DNA of 10,359 nucleotides from Alphaproteobacteria bacterium (GTDB taxonomy: Bacteria > Pseudomonadota > Alphaproteobacteria > Thalassobaculales > Thalassobaculaceae), in contig JAPKDN010000064.1 in NCBI GenBank assembly GCA_028822575.1, positions 1 through 10,359 of the forward strand. Reading direction: 5' to 3'. The translations under genes and the position numbers were made by a program. Below the pieces are notes generated by a model that saw nothing but the letters and a program-made list of their open reading frames with translations, was not told the DNA's origin and did no database searches. Of the stretch, positions 6,578 through 10,359 are shown one piece after another. Within the stretch, counting starts at the first letter, position 1, and each line of letters starts with the position of its first letter.

Positions 6578-9500
6578 GAAGACCATTCCTTGACTCGGGC
6601 GAGATGCCCGTAGTCGTCATAACGCGGCGCCAGATCCGGATCTGGGACCGCCAGATATGGTGTTTCTTGACGGTCAAAGGCCTCTATCAACCGGCGCAAT
6701 CCCGCCTCTGCCTCTTCGACAAGAGTGTCGACGTTTTGGTCATGGGCGCGCATTTCACCAGCAGGCTCACCGCCGGTCAGCCGCCAATAATCGAGAGAAG
6801 CGGTCTCACCGGACGGCAGGTCGCCAAAGCCACCTCGTCGCAGAATCAATGCTTCCAAGGGCAGTTGCGGCGCCAGGCCAGTATCGACTTCCGACCGGCG
6901 CGGCACCACGCCAGTTTTGTAATCAATGATCGTCCAAAGACCATCTGCCCGACGATCAAGCCGGTCTGCAATCGCCGAGAGTTTGACCGGCCCCAACAGC
7001 CCCGGTAGTTCAATCTCGCCTCGAATTTCACTATATGATGCCGCGAGGCTTGGGGCGCGCTTGGCCTCGGTGGCGATGAACCAAGCGGCAATCCGCTCAA
7101 ACCTGGGCCACCAGAAGGCCCAAACGGCGGGGTGGTCAATCACGGCCTCGAAAGCCTGGCGACCATGGTCAAACAATGCCGAAAGAGCTTGATCGGGATC
7201 GCTTATCGGGCCGGTGTTTATAAAACCGTCAAGCGCGTCATGGATCAAATTCCCTCGGTCTGCCGCCCCCGGCTCACCATCCAATGGGTCCAGGGCTCTC
7301 AGGTTCAGGATGCGCCGCGCATAAATCGCATAGGGGTTGCGTTGCCAAGTACCGATTTGGGTTACCGAAAACGACCTAGGCCGCGCCGAGACGGGGGGCC
7401 GCGGGCGCGGCGGGGCAAGTCGGGTCACGCGCTCAGCCGCGTCCAATCTGGTCTGCCATCCCCGCCAATCAGCATTGAGGTCGTTTCCCCGAAGAAGGTT
7501 CGGCGCGTCCAGCGCGTCCAACACTGACTGAATGCGCAACAACCACCGAGACGGCACCGTTGGCGTGCCGCCCACCCGCTCCGAGCGCGTGATAATGACT
7601 TCCGCCGCGCCGCAAGCCTGAACGAAATCATGAGCTGATTGTCCAATCCGAACCTCGGGCAATGGCAGGCCCAAGGCACTCCGCATGGGGCGACTGAGCC
7701 AGGGGTCGGCGGTTGTTTCGGGTGGCCAAACGCCTTCGTTGAGGCCCCCCAGCAGCACCCGGTCATAGGTCTGTAGCCGGCCTTCGAGTGGGCCAAGGAT
7801 CGCCAGTCGTGGATGGGCCCCATGCCGCGGCCTGAAAACCTTGTCGTCGAGCAGGGCATCAAGCAGCGCGACATAGTCACCGCCGTTCATTTCCGGCCAA
7901 TCCCGCGCAACCGCATAGAGATCGGCTAGAAAAGCTGCTGCCTGCTCCCCAGCGTCGCCTGCCCAAATAGTGGAGGTTCCGTCATCCCATTCCGTTGCGG
8001 CCAGGCTCTCCGCCAAGTCGTTATGGACAAGTAGTATCTCCTGGAGTGCGATCGTTGGGTTGGCGATGGTGGCCTCGAAATTCCGGAAGGTGGGCGCCAG
8101 CGCTCCCAGCCACGTGACCAACGCGCGCCCGTCGTTAATCGTTTCGCGCCGGGCTGTGTCGGTCGTCTCGCGCTCAAGCGCCGACAACAGGCCGTCTATT
8201 CCTGGCCTCGGACGCGGCCCGCGCAAGACAAGACGTTCAAGCAGACGAACCCGCCGGCGAAAGACACCGGGCGCGAGACCACCCCGGGCGAGTGGATGCT
8301 TGAGTGCCGCCAAAAGTGGAACCGGCGCTAGGCCACCCGCCACCATCGCCCCGGTAAGCCGCCAGAAAGCGAAGGATGGCGTGTCTGCCAAGGGCTGTCC
8401 GGCGGAATCATCAACCTCGATGGCCCAACGCCTAAGCTCGGACTTCACCCGTCTGGCCAATGCTCGATCCGGTGTAATCAGCGCGCAGGTTTGCGCTTCC
8501 GTCTCCAGCGCCTCTCGCATCGCCAGGGCGATGACGCCGGATTCTTCCTGCACGCTCGCGCATTCGATCAGGGTAAGGCCAGCCAAGGCGCTGGGGTCGA
8601 TATCGCTCTTCGATAGCTCTCGCCAACGATCCGTGGTTTCGGCGGGCCGCATGGCCTCGCGCAATAGCCGAGTTCTCGCCGATTCAGGCGGAGATACAAC
8701 GTTGGGAAGCCAACTTGAGACAGCTGGGCGTTCCACATCCAACCGTTTCAACAATAACGACAAGGCGTGCTGGGGATGTGCGCTGTCCGAGCCGACTGCG
8801 CGCCAACTCGCGTCGTCTAAAGCCATGTCCAACCCCGGGAGAACCACCGCTCCGGCTGGCAACCTGGCGACCACGGCCATGAGACGCGCTGTCGCTGGAA
8901 CCGTGCCGGTTGAACCGGCGATGGTTATCTGGCGTCTCGGTGGGGTCCGCGTCCATCGATCACACAGATCGCCGAGCATGCGGTCGCGCCGGACCGCAGG
9001 ATCGACGGCTCCTTCCTCTTCCAGAAGACGCGGCCAGAACTCCCTGGCGATCAATAGAAAATCTAAGGTTTGCCGCCAATGTCTCGCATGTTCGTCGGGA
9101 ACCAGACCAGCAAGAGCCTTGAAGGAGATCCCTTCGGTCTGCATTTGATCCAGCAGGCGGGCCAGTTCCATCGCTAGGCGTGCGGCCTGATCCGGCGATG
9201 CGCTGGGCCGCGACGCTCTACCCGAGGTTGACGACAAATAACGCATCACCAGACGGGTTAACAGCAACTGGCGTCGAAGCTCCGAGATCGCCGGTGGACA
9301 GTCGTCGCCGGTCTCAGCCTCCAGGGCAAAAGCGGTGTCTCCAAACGGTTCGTCCTCGTCGACGTCGCCGACGGCGCGGATCTCCGGCAATAGCATCGCG
9401 CGGCCCTGGCCCAACCTGAGGAAGGCTTCTGCCAAAACCCGGCCGGCCCGGCGGTGTGGGACCAACACAATGCCTTGACCAAGTGTTGGGGGATCGCGAT

Positions 9501-9582
9501 CCGCGCGCCGCCACAGCCCTTCCGCTAGGCCATCCGCGAAGGAGCACTCGCTGGGAATGTTATAAATCCGCAGCGTATCCAT
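6574..9582 (-). CDS. addB: Double-strand break repair protein AddB (alphaproteobacterial type)
   Basis: AddB is the second subunit of the AddAB end-processing complex and carries the other RecB-type nuclease. The 1002-residue product starts at ATG 9582 with DTLRIYNIPS, the usual beginning of this family; the frame runs open further upstream to 9678 but that part overlaps the preceding gene. The segment VLVPHRRAGRVLAEAFLRL, where some AddB proteins have a Walker A loop, has no GxxxxGKS/T, so ATP hydrolysis is probably left to AddA. The C-terminal nuclease shows His781 (RGNLIHDAL), Asp873 (AIADRLDR), and Asp887 and Lys889 (IDYKT), followed by APQLPLEALIL. The cysteine cluster that ties an Fe-S centre to the nuclease in Bacillus AddB is not present: the end, APRYDDYGHLARVKEWSS, has no cysteine. 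It starts 8 bases after the murU-like gene; no convincing Shine-Dalgarno is visible, so translation may depend on coupling. Recognition of Chi is not readable from the sequence. Confidence 0.94.
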   Translation of the reverse strand: MDTLRIYNIPSECSFADGLAEGLWRRADRDPPTLGQGIVLVPHRRAGRVLAEAFLRLGQGRAMLLPEIRAVGDVDEDEPFGDTAFALEAETGDDCPPAISELRRQLLLTRLVMRYLSSTSGRASRPSASPDQAARLAMELARLLDQMQTEGISFKALAGLVPDEHARHWRQTLDFLLIAREFWPRLLEEEGAVDPAVRRDRMLGDLCDRWTRTPPRRQITIAGSTGTVPATARLMAVVARLPAGAVVLPGLDMALDDASWRAVGSDSAHPQHALSLLLKRLDVERPAVSSWLPNVVSPPESARTRLLREAMRPAETTDRWRELSKSDIDPSALAGLTLIECASVQEESGVIALAMREALETEAQTCALITPDRALARRVKSELRRWAIEVDDSAGQPLADTPSFAFWRLTGAMVAGGLAPVPLLAALKHPLARGGLAPGVFRRRVRLLERLVLRGPRPRPGIDGLLSALERETTDTARRETINDGRALVTWLGALAPTFRNFEATIANPTIALQEILLVHNDLAESLAATEWDDGTSTIWAGDAGEQAAAFLADLYAVARDWPEMNGGDYVALLDALLDDKVFRPRHGAHPRLAILGPLEGRLQTYDRVLLGGLNEGVWPPETTADPWLSRPMRSALGLPLPEVRIGQSAHDFVQACGAAEVIITRSERVGGTPTVPSRWLLRIQSVLDALDAPNLLRGNDLNADWRGWQTRLDAAERVTRLAPPRPRPPVSARPRSFSVTQIGTWQRNPYAIYARRILNLRALDPLDGEPGAADRGNLIHDALDGFINTGPISDPDQALSALFDHGRQAFEAVIDHPAVWAFWWPRFERIAAWFIATEAKRAPSLAASYSEIRGEIELPGLLGPVKLSAIADRLDRRADGLWTIIDYKTGVVPRRSEVDTGLAPQLPLEALILRRGGFGDLPSGETASLDYWRLTGGEPAGEMRAHDQNVDTLVEEAEAGLRRLIEAFDRQETPYLAVPDPDLAPRYDDYGHLARVKEWSS
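6587..6591 (-). promoter_or_regulatory. Ribosome binding site of addA, inside addB
   Basis: On the minus strand AAGGA lies in the final codons of addB, 9 bases before the ATG at 6577 and directly adjacent to the ATG at 6586. The spacing selects the inner ATG, giving the ATGA stop-start overlap. Confidence 0.65.
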
Positions 9583-9590
9583 CCCTGGGT

Positions 9591-10355
9591 TCAGAAAAAA
9601 GGAACAGCGGGCGCGTGCCCGTTGGCGAACCGGGTTCGGGCGACCTCCAAATCCTCGGGCGTGCTGATGTGATACCAAAGCCCGTCATGAAGCACACCGA
9701 AAAGACGACCCAACTCGGCCGCCCGATCATAAAGCCAGTTCAACGAGAACGCGCCCTCGGGCGCCCCCTTCAGCAAGGTCGGGTTAATGATCGAAAGCCC
9801 CATATAGGCGTACGGCGCGACCACCGCTTCCTGACGGCGTTCCAGCCGCCCATCCTGGTCCATGGTAAAGTCACCGAGACCGCCAAAATTCGGCACCCTG
9901 GCAATTGGCATCAGCATCAACAACACATCCATACGATCCGGGTCCCAACTCTCCGCGAGACGCAGGAGCGGGCTCTTCATGCCGTCGATCCACACGCTAT
10001 CCCCATTGATAACGTAAAACGGATTAAGGCCTAGAAGTGGCAGCGCCCGAACCACCCCCCCACCGGTCTCCAGAGGCTCATCCTCGGCTGACAGAACCAC
10101 CTGAGCATCGCCCAGTTCAGTTACGAAATCAGCGATCTTACCCGCCAGGTGAGAGGCGTTGATCACGGTCTTCCCGACGCCGGCGTCACGCAGATGGTCG
10201 ACGGTACGTCCCAATACCGATTGGCCGGATATGACCAGAAGCGGTTTCGGGATCCGTTCCGTCAGCGGCAACATGCGTTTGCCACGCCCGGCGGCCAGGA
10301 TAATGGCGTGATTCGGAACGTCTGTGGTTCGCGCGGGCAGATGGCTCAGGAACAT
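9591..10355 (-). CDS. murU: MurU-like sugar-1-phosphate nucleotidyltransferase
   Basis: The 254-residue product is a GT-A-fold nucleotidyltransferase. It has the nucleotide-binding signature LAAGRGKRMLPLTERIPKPL at residues 20-39 (Lys37 in PKPL), ETGGG at 96-100 and a metal-site NGDS at 117-120. The C-terminal block GAPEGAFSLNWLYDRA...GVLHDGLWYHISTPEDL is typical of the MurU group. MurU makes UDP-MurNAc from MurNAc-1-phosphate and UTP in the AmgK-MurU cell-wall recycling route of Pseudomonas; that role here is inferred from family and context, and another sugar substrate is possible. ATG 10355 is the only plausible start in view, 16 residues before the fold begins, and a TGA in another frame overlaps it (TGATG), which could be the stop of an upstream gene such as an AmgK-type kinase. 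However, the frame is open to the window edge, so a longer protein cannot be excluded. addB follows 8 bases after its stop. Confidence 0.82.
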   Translation of the reverse strand: MFLSHLPARTTDVPNHAIILAAGRGKRMLPLTERIPKPLLVISGQSVLGRTVDHLRDAGVGKTVINASHLAGKIADFVTELGDAQVVLSAEDEPLETGGGVVRALPLLGLNPFYVINGDSVWIDGMKSPLLRLAESWDPDRMDVLLMLMPIARVPNFGGLGDFTMDQDGRLERRQEAVVAPYAYMGLSIINPTLLKGAPEGAFSLNWLYDRAAELGRLFGVLHDGLWYHISTPEDLEVARTRFANGHAPAVPFF

Positions 10356-10359
10356 CAGG

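Noticed and set aside
7970..9148. A 392-codon open frame on the plus strand antisense to addB
   Set aside because: It lies entirely within a well-supported addB. Its translation is rich in Ser, Arg and Ala with no recognisable domain, as expected from the complement of GC-rich codons, and there is no ribosome binding site of note.
9583..9678. N-terminal extension of addB into the murU-like gene
   Set aside because: These 32 codons overlap the conserved end of the murU-like protein and are Arg-rich; the AddB family sequence begins at the ATG at 9582.
1..10359. Mobile elements, CRISPR arrays, tRNA or rRNA genes, toxin-antitoxin or defence genes
   Set aside because: The window is almost fully occupied by six complete housekeeping genes and one partial gene; no transposase, direct-repeat array, cloverleaf or other accessory signature is seen. 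AddAB counts here as DNA repair, although it can also degrade phage DNA.

Overview
This window looks like an ordinary housekeeping stretch of an alphaproteobacterial chromosome. The DNA is GC-rich by eye. The recombination genes are addAB of the alphaproteobacterial type rather than recBCD. The gene partnerships (trpA-accD-folC on one strand, and a murU-like gene-addB-addA-trxA on the other) are ones I recall from alphaproteobacteria, with a Rhodospirillales-like flavour. I cannot name a genus from sequence alone. Coding density is very high: the longest stretch without a gene is the 69 bases between addA and trxA.

Left part, plus strand: the 3' end of trpA (tryptophan synthase alpha, cut by the window edge), then accD (acetyl-CoA carboxylase beta subunit), then folC (folylpolyglutamate/dihydrofolate synthase). 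The gaps are 36 and 32 bases, so one transcript is likely, probably started upstream in the trp genes outside the window.

Right part, minus strand, read from the right edge leftwards: a MurU-like sugar-phosphate nucleotidyltransferase (probable peptidoglycan recycling), addB and addA (two-nuclease double-strand-break end-processing helicase), then trxA (thioredoxin). The gap murU-addB is 8 bases and addB-addA overlap by 4 bases (ATGA), so these three are a tight translationally linked operon. trxA follows after 69 bases that hold a candidate promoter and a perfect 7-base inverted repeat, so it may be transcribed both from the operon and on its own. The two operons converge, with folC and trxA ending only 47 bases apart and no recognisable intrinsic terminator between them.

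No mobile element, CRISPR array, tRNA/rRNA, phage or defence island is visible, and I found no undescribed system. The most interesting items are the small trxA leader (promoter candidate, inverted repeat, GANTC site), the proline-rich AccD tail, and the apparent absence of both the Walker A and Fe-S cysteine motifs in AddB.
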